Source: Trichopria drosophilae
Taxonomy: Eukaryota; Arthropoda; Insecta; Hymenoptera; Diapriidae
DNA length: 64,000 nucleotides
Direction of reading: 5' to 3'
Assembly: GCA_030407085.1 (NCBI GenBank)
Contig: CM059585.1
Span: 115,185,501-115,249,500 of the forward strand
The number at the start of each line of letters is the position of its first letter. Within the stretch, counting starts at the first letter, position 1. Position numbers and translations under genes: made by a program. This document shows positions 9,440-18,744 of the stretch, in pieces. The notes under the pieces are model-generated. The model searched no databases and was not told the DNA's origin. It was given only the letters and a program-made list of their open reading frames with translations.

Positions 9440-12391
9440 CTAAAAATAACTATAAATTAATTGTCCAACGTAGATGGCATAACACGCGAGTTTATGGTTT
9501 TTGAGATATATAATTTGCGTAGTCTCAGGTACATGCGAAGTAATATATTGCATGGAGATGCGAATAGAAATTAGGAAGTACTCTATATCCTTAGTTCTAA
9601 TAGACTGTTTCAGCTTTCTTCTCAATAACTTGTTACTAATACTTAATGTTTTCAGTGCATTAGGTAGCATACTAAAATATTTTAACGCGTAGTATTCAAA
9701 ACTTATTTGACCAATTTTTAAGCGATGCAATGGCAATATAATGTTTTTGCATCTAGTATTGGATGAATTTTGTTTATATTCCTCTGTGAGTTGTTTGTAT
9801 CTATAAACTATGCTATTCAAAACAAAAATCTGACGTAATCCTAAAGGTGCTTCTTGGTCTTTTACCGCAATAATTTTGAAAATCCTCTTCTGTAGTCTAT
9901 CTAACGGGTCTAGTGATGAGTTGTACAGTCCTCCCCAGCCAATTATTCCATACACCGCGACACTATTGAATAATCCATAGTAAATTTGTAGCAATTGTTT
10001 ATTAGAAAGAACTTTCTTAAGTCTGTAGAAAACGTAGACAAGATATTTTGTTTTCTTAATTACGTTACCTATATGAACATCCCATTTTAAATTTGAATCA
10101 TATGTTAACCCAAGGTATTTGCAATTTGTCGTTCTGTTTAGCAATTGTCCATTTATCGTAATATTAATAATCTCTGGGATTGAATCCTTGTAGTTGCCAA
10201 AAGTAATGAATGTGGATTTATTTACATTTAAGAATAAGTTATTTACATAGAGCCATGAATAAATCCTTTCTAGTATGTTTGTTAATGACATTTCAATTTC
10301 ATACCAATTTTCGCCACTAATTGTCACTGCAGTATCATCAGCATAGGCTATTAGTTCTTTATGTAATAATAGCAAATCATTAATATATAATATGAACAAC
10401 AGCGGCCCCAAGATTGAACCTTGTGGTACACCAACATTGATTGTAATTGGTTCACTGTTAACTTCATTAATTTTGACCACTTGAACTCTATTTAATAAGT
10501 AACTTTCAATGAGTGTTAGAGCTATACCCCTTATACCCATATTGTTGAGCTTCGATAAAAGTATTTTGTGATCAATAGTGTCAAAAGCTTTAGAATAATC
10601 CAAAAATGCAACTGCGGTTGGCGTACTCCTACTTAGATTATCGTAGATAAATTTGCTTAGTAAGGCAATAGCATCATCTGTACCCTTCTTTTTTTGAAAA
10701 CCTAATTGTCTAGTACTAATCAAATTGTGCTTATTTATAAAATTGTATAATCTGGTATGCAATATTTTCTCAAAGACCTTAGCTAGGTTTGAAATAAGTG
10801 TAATAGGTCGGTAATTATCAACTAAGCATTTACGACCTTTCTTGTACACAGGACAAACTTCCGCTATCTTAAACTGCATAGGACATTTACCTGAAACTAT
10901 GGCAGTATTTATAATCTGAGTTAAGTATGGTGTAATATATGCAGCAGCCAATTTAATAGTGAAAGCATCAAGTCCATCAAATCCTCCAGTTTTATTTTTA
11001 AGTTCTTGTATAGTTTTATACACTTCAGCTTCATTTGTTGGAGTTACGAATAATGAATATTGGTTAATCGGTATTTCTGGAATCTCATATCGTTGATTTG
11101 GTACAGCTGAATTTTCCTTAAGTTGGTTTGCAACTCTGCTGAAAAATTTGTTGAAACAATTAGCCTTCACCCTATCATCGTTGATTAATTTGTTATTGAT
11201 CATGATGTCATTTATTTGATCCCTTTTAGTTTTGTTATCCAATTTTTCATTAACAAATTTCCATACCTCTTTAGTGTTGGATTTTTGCAATTTCTTGAGC
11301 TCAAATTTATTCTTTGCGATTCGAAGTAGTGTTTTAAGCCGTTTTTCGTAGTTGTAAAACTCTATCCTTTTACTATCATTATGTACGTCTTTTTTCCACT
11401 CCAAGTATAATTTTTTCTTGCAATTTATAGAGTTAATAAGCGCTGTCGTAATCCATTTATTTCTCGGTATTTGAGATCTAGTCTTGATCTTGCGTGAGCA
11501 CTTATATATGTTTTGCATCTTATATGTAAGTAATTCCAATGCAACTTCATTATCTTGTTCTTCTGCGACCTGGTTCCAATTTTCCCTTGAACATAGGTCT
11601 AGGAATTTTACTTTATTTATTTCAAATTTATGACGTAATTTACAATTAGTTTTGTTACCATGAATCGATAAGACAATAGGGTAGTGGTCAGTTATAGTAT
11701 CTATAATTTTTCCTGCGGTAAATTGTAGCTTTCCTTTCACAAAAATATGATCTATACAGGTTCCTCGACTCATGAGCCTATTTGGATGTGTAATCGTATT
11801 TATAGTAGACTGATAACCTTTTTGGAGTAATTGATAAAAATATTTTTCCGTTATTTTATTAAACTCAATGAGATCAAGATTTATATCTCCTAGTATTATA
11901 TGACATGTGCTTTTAATGTTATTTAACAAAAACAGATCTAGATCTGTAATAAAATCTTCTCGTTCATAATCATGGCATCGATATATTCCCGTAATTTTTA
12001 CAATATTTTCATTCTCTAACTTAATTAATATACTAGTTATTTCAAGTTTGTTAAATTGTTCGTTGACAACTTGATAGATATGATTACTCTTTACATAAGT
12101 AATTACACCATCGCATATGTTTATTCGGCTATTATTCGTAAAATGTGTATATCCCTCAATATTTACAAACATGTTATGATCTGATAATCTTGCTTCTGTG
12201 CAAACTATAACGTCTGGTTTCTTTTGATAGGAGTTTATCATAGTTTCTAAATTAACAACGTTTTTCCTGATACTTCTTATGTTTAGATGTAGTATGAATA
12301 ACTCAGCCTTACAAAATGTTTGATTCGCATTTAATTCATGTACGTTTTCAAAACATAACTCTTCATTTAAATTATAAGCTTCAGTATCCAT
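9440..12391 (-). CDS. Non-LTR retrotransposon ORF2: endonuclease and reverse transcriptase
   Basis: A 983-aa protein. Residues ~33-243 form an APE-type endonuclease with LHLNIRSIRK, Glu66 in CTEAR, GDINLD at 168-173, DH at 214-215 and TDHYP at 234-238. Residues ~505-770 are the reverse transcriptase, with DNYRPITLIS, LDYSKAFDTIDHKILL, GVPQGSILGPLLFILYINDL and the catalytic YADD at 683-686. No RNase H follows. The protein would nick target DNA and prime cDNA synthesis on the element's own RNA. It begins 11 bp after the ORF1 stop. All catalytic motifs are present and no stop or frameshift was seen, so activity is possible. Confidence 0.93.
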   Translation of the reverse strand: MDTEAYNLNEELCFENVHELNANQTFCKAELFILHLNIRSIRKNVVNLETMINSYQKKPDVIVCTEARLSDHNMFVNIEGYTHFTNNSRINICDGVITYVKSNHIYQVVNEQFNKLEITSILIKLENENIVKITGIYRCHDYEREDFITDLDLFLLNNIKSTCHIILGDINLDLIEFNKITEKYFYQLLQKGYQSTINTITHPNRLMSRGTCIDHIFVKGKLQFTAGKIIDTITDHYPIVLSIHGNKTNCKLRHKFEINKVKFLDLCSRENWNQVAEEQDNEVALELLTYKMQNIYKCSRKIKTRSQIPRNKWITTALINSINCKKKLYLEWKKDVHNDSKRIEFYNYEKRLKTLLRIAKNKFELKKLQKSNTKEVWKFVNEKLDNKTKRDQINDIMINNKLINDDRVKANCFNKFFSRVANQLKENSAVPNQRYEIPEIPINQYSLFVTPTNEAEVYKTIQELKNKTGGFDGLDAFTIKLAAAYITPYLTQIINTAIVSGKCPMQFKIAEVCPVYKKGRKCLVDNYRPITLISNLAKVFEKILHTRLYNFINKHNLISTRQLGFQKKKGTDDAIALLSKFIYDNLSRSTPTAVAFLDYSKAFDTIDHKILLSKLNNMGIRGIALTLIESYLLNRVQVVKINEVNSEPITINVGVPQGSILGPLLFILYINDLLLLHKELIAYADDTAVTISGENWYEIEMSLTNILERIYSWLYVNNLFLNVNKSTFITFGNYKDSIPEIINITINGQLLNRTTNCKYLGLTYDSNLKWDVHIGNVIKKTKYLVYVFYRLKKVLSNKQLLQIYYGLFNSVAVYGIIGWGGLYNSSLDPLDRLQKRIFKIIAVKDQEAPLGLRQIFVLNSIVYRYKQLTEEYKQNSSNTRCKNIILPLHRLKIGQISFEYYALKYFSMLPNALKTLSISNKLLRRKLKQSIRTKDIEYFLISIRISMQYITSHVPETTQIIYLKNHKLACYAIYVGQLIYSYF

Positions 12392-12402
12392 TATCTTGTA
12401 AT

Positions 12403-13803
12403 TTAAGTTTTGAATGGAGGGTCTGGTTTAAATGGATAATTAGTATCATTTATTAGTTTTTCCCATCTTACTTTATAACTCTGGCAGTTGTCAATATCAT
12501 CAGCTGAGTGTTCAACGGTTCTTTTATTTATTAAATATTTATTTGCGTTCTCACAATTTACACACTTTCTTATAGACGAGGTACATAATGCCGTATCATG
12601 ATTTCCCGCACATTTAATACAGCTTTTAGCTCTTTTAAACTGGTCCAAACACTTTTTTAGACTATGATTATAGCCTCCGCAATTTTTACAGCACTTAATA
12701 TTAAAGTTATCATATATTTTACAGCTTTCAAATCCAATAAAAACCGCTTTGTTCTTCATAATTCTATAATATGTATCACTGGTAACTTCAGCAATCGCAG
12801 CATAATTATTATTTTTCTGCTTATATTTATACATAATTTTCACACTATTTTCTAATAATTGATTTCTTATTATAATATCTTTGGCTAGATCAATTTCGCT
12901 TATGTTTTCAGTAATATTAGTAATTCTTATTTGGGGATTGCTTTTGATGAAAGTTTCAACAATTAATTCATCTTTGTTTTCTGCATTTATTACACTGATT
13001 ATATCCGTCGAATCTTTTTCACTATCACATTTAAGAGTTATTGATCCATTATTACCCTTGCTTATTTTTAACACTTTTGCAGTAGTCTTCGTTGCCACCT
13101 GCCTTCTTACCACTTTCAGTGCATCTCCTTTAAAATTATTATTTGGTTTTATCGTGATTCTGACAGATTCTTGTCTTTTATTGATTCCTTCCACAATAGC
13201 AGCATATGTATTTGTAGAATTAACATTTTTTTCTGCGGTTTTTGCCATAGACCTCAAAAAGTTGTTATGTTCTCGTAGCTCATTATTTTGCTTAATTAAT
13301 TCGTTGTTAAATTTTTTCTCACTGACTAATTCATTTAGATACTCCTGACAGTCATGACACTCGGTATTTCGATCAAGTTTACGTTTTTTTGTTTTATCAC
13401 ATGTAGATTTTTCGCTGCTAATTGATACAGTGCCCTCATTATCATTAATTTCCATTTCTTCATTGTCATATTCACAGGTTACATTTAAACCATTATTTAT
13501 GTTATCTAGATGCTTTTGTAGAATAACGATTTTCTTTTGAATGATAGTCACCTCACTATTCTCAGTATTTCTATCACACGATTTCAAGTCGTCAAAAGTT
13601 AGGTTAGGATGTGCCGGACAAACCACCTCGTGTCTTGTTACAAAAAATCCTTTCCCATGTCGCACTTTTCTGGTAATCTCAGACTTGCAGTATCCACCAT
13701 CACAAATTATACATATCACTTGAGCAAACTTTCTATTATTATGACAAGTATGATTAACATAATCAGGAGGAATCTCGCGCGCATCCTCACTCGACCACGT
13801 CAT
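12403..13803 (-). CDS. Non-LTR retrotransposon ORF1: Gag-like nucleic-acid-binding protein
   Basis: A 466-aa protein. The N terminus carries a Cys/His cluster (C20, H21, C31, C34, C39, C62, H65) that could form a PHD-like zinc domain. Residues ~150-190 are a likely coiled coil (LNELVSEKKFNNELIKQNNE). The C-terminal third has zinc knuckles: C372-x2-C375-x4-H380-x4-C385, then C395/C398/H402/C407, then C414/C417. ORF1 proteins of this type coat element RNA as a ribonucleoprotein. The start is the Met before the Cys cluster, and no better upstream start is visible. Confidence 0.88.
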   Translation of the reverse strand: MTWSSEDAREIPPDYVNHTCHNNRKFAQVICIICDGGYCKSEITRKVRHGKGFFVTRHEVVCPAHPNLTFDDLKSCDRNTENSEVTIIQKKIVILQKHLDNINNGLNVTCEYDNEEMEINDNEGTVSISSEKSTCDKTKKRKLDRNTECHDCQEYLNELVSEKKFNNELIKQNNELREHNNFLRSMAKTAEKNVNSTNTYAAIVEGINKRQESVRITIKPNNNFKGDALKVVRRQVATKTTAKVLKISKGNNGSITLKCDSEKDSTDIISVINAENKDELIVETFIKSNPQIRITNITENISEIDLAKDIIIRNQLLENSVKIMYKYKQKNNNYAAIAEVTSDTYYRIMKNKAVFIGFESCKIYDNFNIKCCKNCGGYNHSLKKCLDQFKRAKSCIKCAGNHDTALCTSSIRKCVNCENANKYLINKRTVEHSADDIDNCQSYKVRWEKLINDTNYPFKPDPPFKT

Positions 13804-13994
13804 GATTGTGAATGAAATTGTGAATAAAATCTAATCTTTTTTTTTAATATTTCATTCCGGTCGCATGCAATCATCAAGGTGCGTCTATATTACAATCACG
13901 CCAAAAAAAGTAAGTATTCGCCTAATTACGTCAAAAACTAAAAAATTCTTATAATAAGACACAACATATATACACACTTTATATTTTAAATAAA

Positions 13995-14640
13995 TAAGAA
14001 ACGTTTTATTTGAACTTTTTTCGTTCCGTTAATTAATTTTGTGGTCCTCGGTTGTCACCGGATTTGGTGCTCGTTGTCAACCTTAACCATAGTTAATAGA
14101 CATAAGCCTATATATTTAGAAAAATTAATTTATCATCTGACGATTGAAAGAGATTTTATCTATTGCAAATAGAATCTCTTTTTGTGACGTTTCATCCTAG
14201 TCTGTATCCGCTGGAATCATCAGCAAGGATTTGCGGCACAAATCTGCCTTGTACGTCTACATTTAGATAAATTATTGTATTAGTGTTCTGGAAACACAAT
14301 ACATGTGTCCATTCTTCGATGTTAGTTTTTTAGTCCGTTATTCGATAGAATTAAATTAAAATTGCAAGACGTTTTTGCCGTTATTTCGAACCGTGAATAT
14401 TTTCAATAGATAGAATCTTTTTCAAACGACTGATGTTAAATTAATTTTTCTACATATATAGACTTATGTCTATTTTTAAGGTTAAGGTCCGCAACGAGCA
14501 CCAAATCCAGTGACAAACGAGGACTAAAAAATAATTAATGAAAACCGAAAAAGTACAAATAAAACGTTTCTTGTTTATTTAAAATATTCACGGTTCGAAA
14601 TAATTCAAAAACATCTTGCAATTTTAATTTAATTCTATTG
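13995..14640. repeat. Foldback element with two pairs of inverted arms
   Basis: Bases ~13995-14165, including GGATTTGGTGCTCGTTG, are inverted at ~14400-14572. Bases ~14343-14397, including TTAAATTAAAATTGCAAGA, are inverted at ~14583-14640. The second pair interlocks with the first, so at least two rearrangements are recorded. No gene. It lies just upstream of the retrotransposon. Confidence 0.7.
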
Positions 14641-15640
14641 AGCACTTTATTTGACCGACTTTTTTCCTTTTATTATGAAGAGAGTTTAAGACTAGCGAAT
14701 TGATTTCGTTCAGCTCTGAATAAACTCTTTTCCCTTTTTTCTGCAGCCAATAGAAGCATTGTTATTATTCGCTCATTATTTCCAATCCACCAGTAAGCGA
14801 AATTTAAAATATAATTTCAGAATTTTCGCTAAATAAATTTCTGTTTTTTTGTGGACTAGAATTTCTGCATTTAAGATTTTTCAATTTCTGCCATTCTAAA
14901 TAAGTTTCCTTTATTTTTTTGCCAGCATTGTGATTAGCCTTCAATGGAATGCTTATACGGTTCTAAATCTTAATGATTTCAGGTGCAGTATTTGCTGCAC
15001 ATTCATTTAAAGTATTTCCCATAATCATATAGATATACAAAAATCGTCTTAAGATATCTCTTGTTACAGGCAAGTGCCTTCTATACTGTTTATAGGTTTT
15101 CCAAGTAACCAAAAATCTTGTTTCACTTTTTCACGTTGTGGTTGTTTGCGCAAGCTGCAGTATGAGCTAACTGACATATGAAGTTTATAAACAATACCTT
15201 TTAAGGGTGCACTCCAAAAATCCGACAAATGACAAAACAGACACTTCAAAACCCCGACATTCCAAAAATACACATTCAATATCCACACATATTTTGTAAG
15301 CATGTTTTTTGGAAATGTCTGTTTTGAATTTTACTGAAACCTAAAAATACAGACCAATTATACAACAATATCAGAAAATGACTCAACTTTTAATATGAAT
15401 TTACGACTCATAATTCCTGTTGTAGAAGATGTATTTTGTTTCGATCATGAGGTATTCCCTTGTGTAGCTTCAATCTATGAGGCAGCTAATTTATATCCCA
15501 ATAATATAAAATCATTATGATGATGATACGCTGAGTACAATGACAATATATTAATAATATTTTATTATATGCTGATAACCAGTGATGGTTCAATAAATCT
15601 GATATGTTTATATAAAATGATATACATTTATTTATATAAT
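14641..15640. other. Unannotated spacer
   Basis: About 1 kb with no recognised gene. The 79-codon open frame at 15064-15303 has no known motif and is not supported. Confidence 0.4.
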
Positions 15641-15644
15641 TGAT

Positions 15645-16382
15645 AATGAGTCATATTAAATTTAATGAAGCAAACATATTTTGTTTCATGAAATTATGAA
15701 ACGGTAACTGTAAAAAGATTTTTGTTAAGAAATTTTTCACAATGCTTTTGGTAGTCGAAGGACAATCTGAAGTACGAAAAATTAAAATAATTTACATTGT
15801 TTTACAAATCAAAATAGTGTATTTATTAACGCAATTTATTTCACATCTATAATTTGATACAATCAAGTTTTTTCGTCAAAACTAAAAACGACATAATTCG
15901 CTTGTGTATGCTTAATAACAGTGTAAAGTATAAAGTTACATCACCCTTTTATATGTTAGTTGCTTAAACTACCGGAATTGAAGCTTATCAATATTACTGT
16001 ACTATATATAAAATTATCATACCACAGAATAAAACATTAGAAAGGTGTTTTCGGTAGAATTAAACGAATCCGAATGAAAGAATTCTGGAAAATTGTTCTT
16101 TAATTTGGTACAATGCATGTCCAACTAAGTTACCGTGATTTATTTTGGACAAATTCGAACGGTTGTCTTTTTCTCGAGTTTCTCCGACCCCACACATAAT
16201 CGGTTCCAACTTCTATGAGGGCGCGTACGTTCGATGATGTGCGTTTTTTGCAAATTAAAATAGTGCATTATTAATAAATCTGTAGAAGAAAATAGACATA
16301 ATGAAACTAGTAAACTGTGTGAACAATTAATGAGAATTAATATGTTACATGAAGTTTATCTTTTTTTTCTGAATATTATTTC
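15645..16382. repeat. Duplicated 3' flank of IR copy 2
   Basis: Similar along most of its length to 25280-26060, the 3' flank of IR copy 3. Both share TTAATGAAGCAAACA, AATTATGAAACGG, ACAGAATAAAACATTAGAAA and a TTCTATGAGGGCG segment in the same order. The receptor duplication therefore included about 0.75 kb downstream of the gene. Confidence 0.75.
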
Positions 16383-16610
16383 TACACGGAGAAAAATGAC
16401 TCCGCTGGATTAGCTGCTAAATATCAGCTAAAATTTTCGGCTGGAATTGCCGAAAGTATCCGCAGTGTTAGCTGTTCCGATTCCGCTATTGTAGCCTTAC
16501 GAATCGGTAAATATTGCAGAGATAGTTTCTGTAAATGTTACAGAAAATAATGTGTAACATTAGCTGTACATATAATAATCATGTAAATTGGCGCATTGCA
16601 ATCTATACAA

Positions 16611-17960
16611 TCCCAGGTAGCACATTTCAGCATCCAGTAACAAAAAGTTATTGAAATGTTAACAAATGTTGACAAAAGTTAACATTTCTGTAACTTTTCT
16701 TTAGTGAATACCAGGGGGGTGACACTGCTGCTATATTCCCTATGGTATGTCGGTTCTCTTCGTGACCTCCCACTTATCTCAAAACTTCATGTATCCAGAT
16801 GGCGCTTGCAGTCATGTGCTCGGCGAACTTTGGCGTGATAATCGTAACGCCCTTTTAACTAATATTTGTGCACTAGATGTTTACAATCGCCGATACGTGG
16901 TCTAGGTATCGAACGCCGTGGTTCTTCATCACTTTAACTAAAATACGTCCACCAGGTGTTTAGGGTCACCGATTACGGGGTCTAGATATCGCGCACCGTA
17001 GTTTTTCAACTCTTCGACTAAAATACGTGCACCAGGTTTTTAGGGTCGTCGATTACGGGGTCTACGTGTCGCGTTCCGTAGATTTTCATTTTTATAACTA
17101 AAAACGTGCCCCCGGTGTTTGGGGTTGCCGATCATGTAGCCTAGGTATCCACTTGGTGTTAACCAACGATGACCTTGAGGTCAAAGTTGAAGGTCATTTC
17201 AAAGTCAAATCAATTTTATCTAATAAACAACGGTAACCTTGTCCTTGACCTTGGGCCAAATTTGAAAAAAATTTGAAGGTCATTTAAAGGTCAAATCAAA
17301 ATATGTTCAAATTTGAAGAAAAATAAGCAAAATTGATTCGACCTTGAAATGACCTTCAACTTTGACCTCAAGGTCATCGTTGGTTAACTCGAAGTCAATA
17401 CCTAGACCACTTGATCATCGACCCCAAACTCCTGGTGCATATTTTTTAGTTAAAAAGATGAAAAACTACGGAGCGCGATTCCTAGACACCGTAATCGCCG
17501 ACCTTGAATAGCTGGTGCACGTATTTCAGCTAGAATCATGAAACACTATGGAGCTCGATACCTAGACCCCTTGATCGGCGACCCGGAACACCTGGTGCAT
17601 GTATTTCAGCTAGAATCGTGAAAAACTATGCAGCGCGATACCTAGACCCCGTAATCAGCGAACTTAAACATCTGGTGCACATATTTTAGTTAAAATGGGG
17701 AAAAACTACTGAGAGCGATACCTAGTCCCCGTAATCGGTCATCCTAAAGACCTGGAGCAAATATGTATTTTGCCAATCCGATTCAAAACTGCGAATCGTC
17801 ATATCTCGAGACCGTAATCAGGAAAACATCTATGCGTTGGTTGCCAAGCACGTGTATAGTAGCGCCATCTAGTGATCGCAAATCCCGGGGGTCACAACGA
17901 GAACGTTATAAATGAAACAGTTTCACCCCCCTGGTAAATACTCAAATATGCTACCTGGGA
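16611..17960. mobile_element. Nested element with TCCCAGGTAGCA ends
   Basis: TCCCAGGTAGCACATTT at 16611 and its inverse TGCTACCTGGGA ending at 17960 bound this segment inside the CACGG element. Most of its length is the innermost element 16711-17934. Without that insert it is about 125 bp. The target duplication is unclear. Confidence 0.65.
16711..17934. mobile_element. Innermost foldback element built of inverted 80-bp units
   Basis: The ends CCAGGGGGGTGACACTG and CAGTTTCACCCCCCTGG are flanked by TA on both sides. The left arm (~16840-17160) has four units of exactly 80 bp, with GATTACGGGG at 16971 and 17051 and its variant GATCATGTAG at 17131. The right arm (~17400-17800) carries the same units inverted. 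The centre (17160-17395) is a shorter palindrome of TGACCT/AGGTCA-rich sequence. No coding capacity was seen. Confidence 0.85.
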
Positions 17961-18744
17961 TACGAAGAATCGTGTTTGATATCGTGTTCAGTCGGTAACG
18001 GTCGGAAAGGTCGATAACGGTTAACCTAAAACCAGATTGCGCAAGATAGCGTCAGAGAGCGTAGCGGTCTGCGCGAAATTCGAAAATTGATCGATTATCC
18101 TATATTGATTATTTATTAATTGTGGATATACATATAGCCGTTCTCGCCCGAGGCCTGCTCCATTGGACACATATGCCATACATGCATAAGATGTCGCAGT
18201 TCATTCGCCCTTATTACATAACCTCATCCTGTCATTATTCACTGTACATATGAATATGAATCGAATCGATCGAAATCGAATTCCACTCGTTCCGTATGTA
18301 TGTATGTATGTATGTATATGCACATGTATATGCTCATATGAGAATGCCACTTCGCCACAGGCGTTGAGTTTCGCCTCTATATAAAAATTAATTTCTATGC
18401 ACTGTGTGAAGTCACTTATGCACTCACTGTTTCTAAGAGCAAAATTCAGGAAATGTAGAAAGTATGATAGACACAGACAATTAAAAACTGCAGATATGTA
18501 GAAACTCGAGTTGACGAAAGAAAATAATCCGCTACATTAGCAGATTTATTTCGGCTAAATTTACAGACTTTTTTCCGTCAGTTTTGCTGACTCGTACTGT
18601 TTGGAATTTACAGTTATTTTTTAGTAATTTTAGCTGAAATTATCGGCTATCTCTAATGGAATTCTAGAAGCTTTCCCTAAGGGAAGAAATCGGCAGAATC
18701 TGCGGATATTTCGACTGATACAGCTGATTATTTTTCTCCGTGTA

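Larger units (their letters stand above)
9319..13860 (-). mobile_element. Apparently intact two-ORF non-LTR retrotransposon
   Basis: On the minus strand the element has ORF1 (13803-12403), ORF2 (12391-9440), a short 3' UTR and an (ATT)n tail at about 9320-9353. A triplet tail and the absence of an RNase H domain fit the CR1/Jockey group of non-LTR retrotransposons. Both ORFs are open, which implies a young insertion. The 5' boundary is not defined. I found no clear target-site duplication. Confidence 0.85.
16385..18742. mobile_element. TIR transposon with TA target duplication (outermost of three nested elements)
   Basis: The left end CACGGAGAAAAAT (16385) matches the right end ATTTTTCTCCGTG (to 18742) in inverted form, and similarity continues inward. 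TA flanks both ends (16383-16384 and 18743-18744). The corresponding place next to IR copy 3 (about 26035-26050, TTATTTCAATGTTTC) has no insert. No transposase was found, so it is non-autonomous. Bases 17961-18520 hold a GC-richer segment and a (GTAT)n stretch at about 18294-18317. Confidence 0.85.

Noticed and set aside
12664..13815. Plus-strand open frames of 60-155 codons
   Set aside because: They are antisense shadows of the retrotransposon ORF1.
16840..17800. Regularly spaced 80-bp repeats as a CRISPR-like array
   Set aside because: There are no unique spacers, units are contiguous and occur inverted in two arms, and the DNA is eukaryotic.
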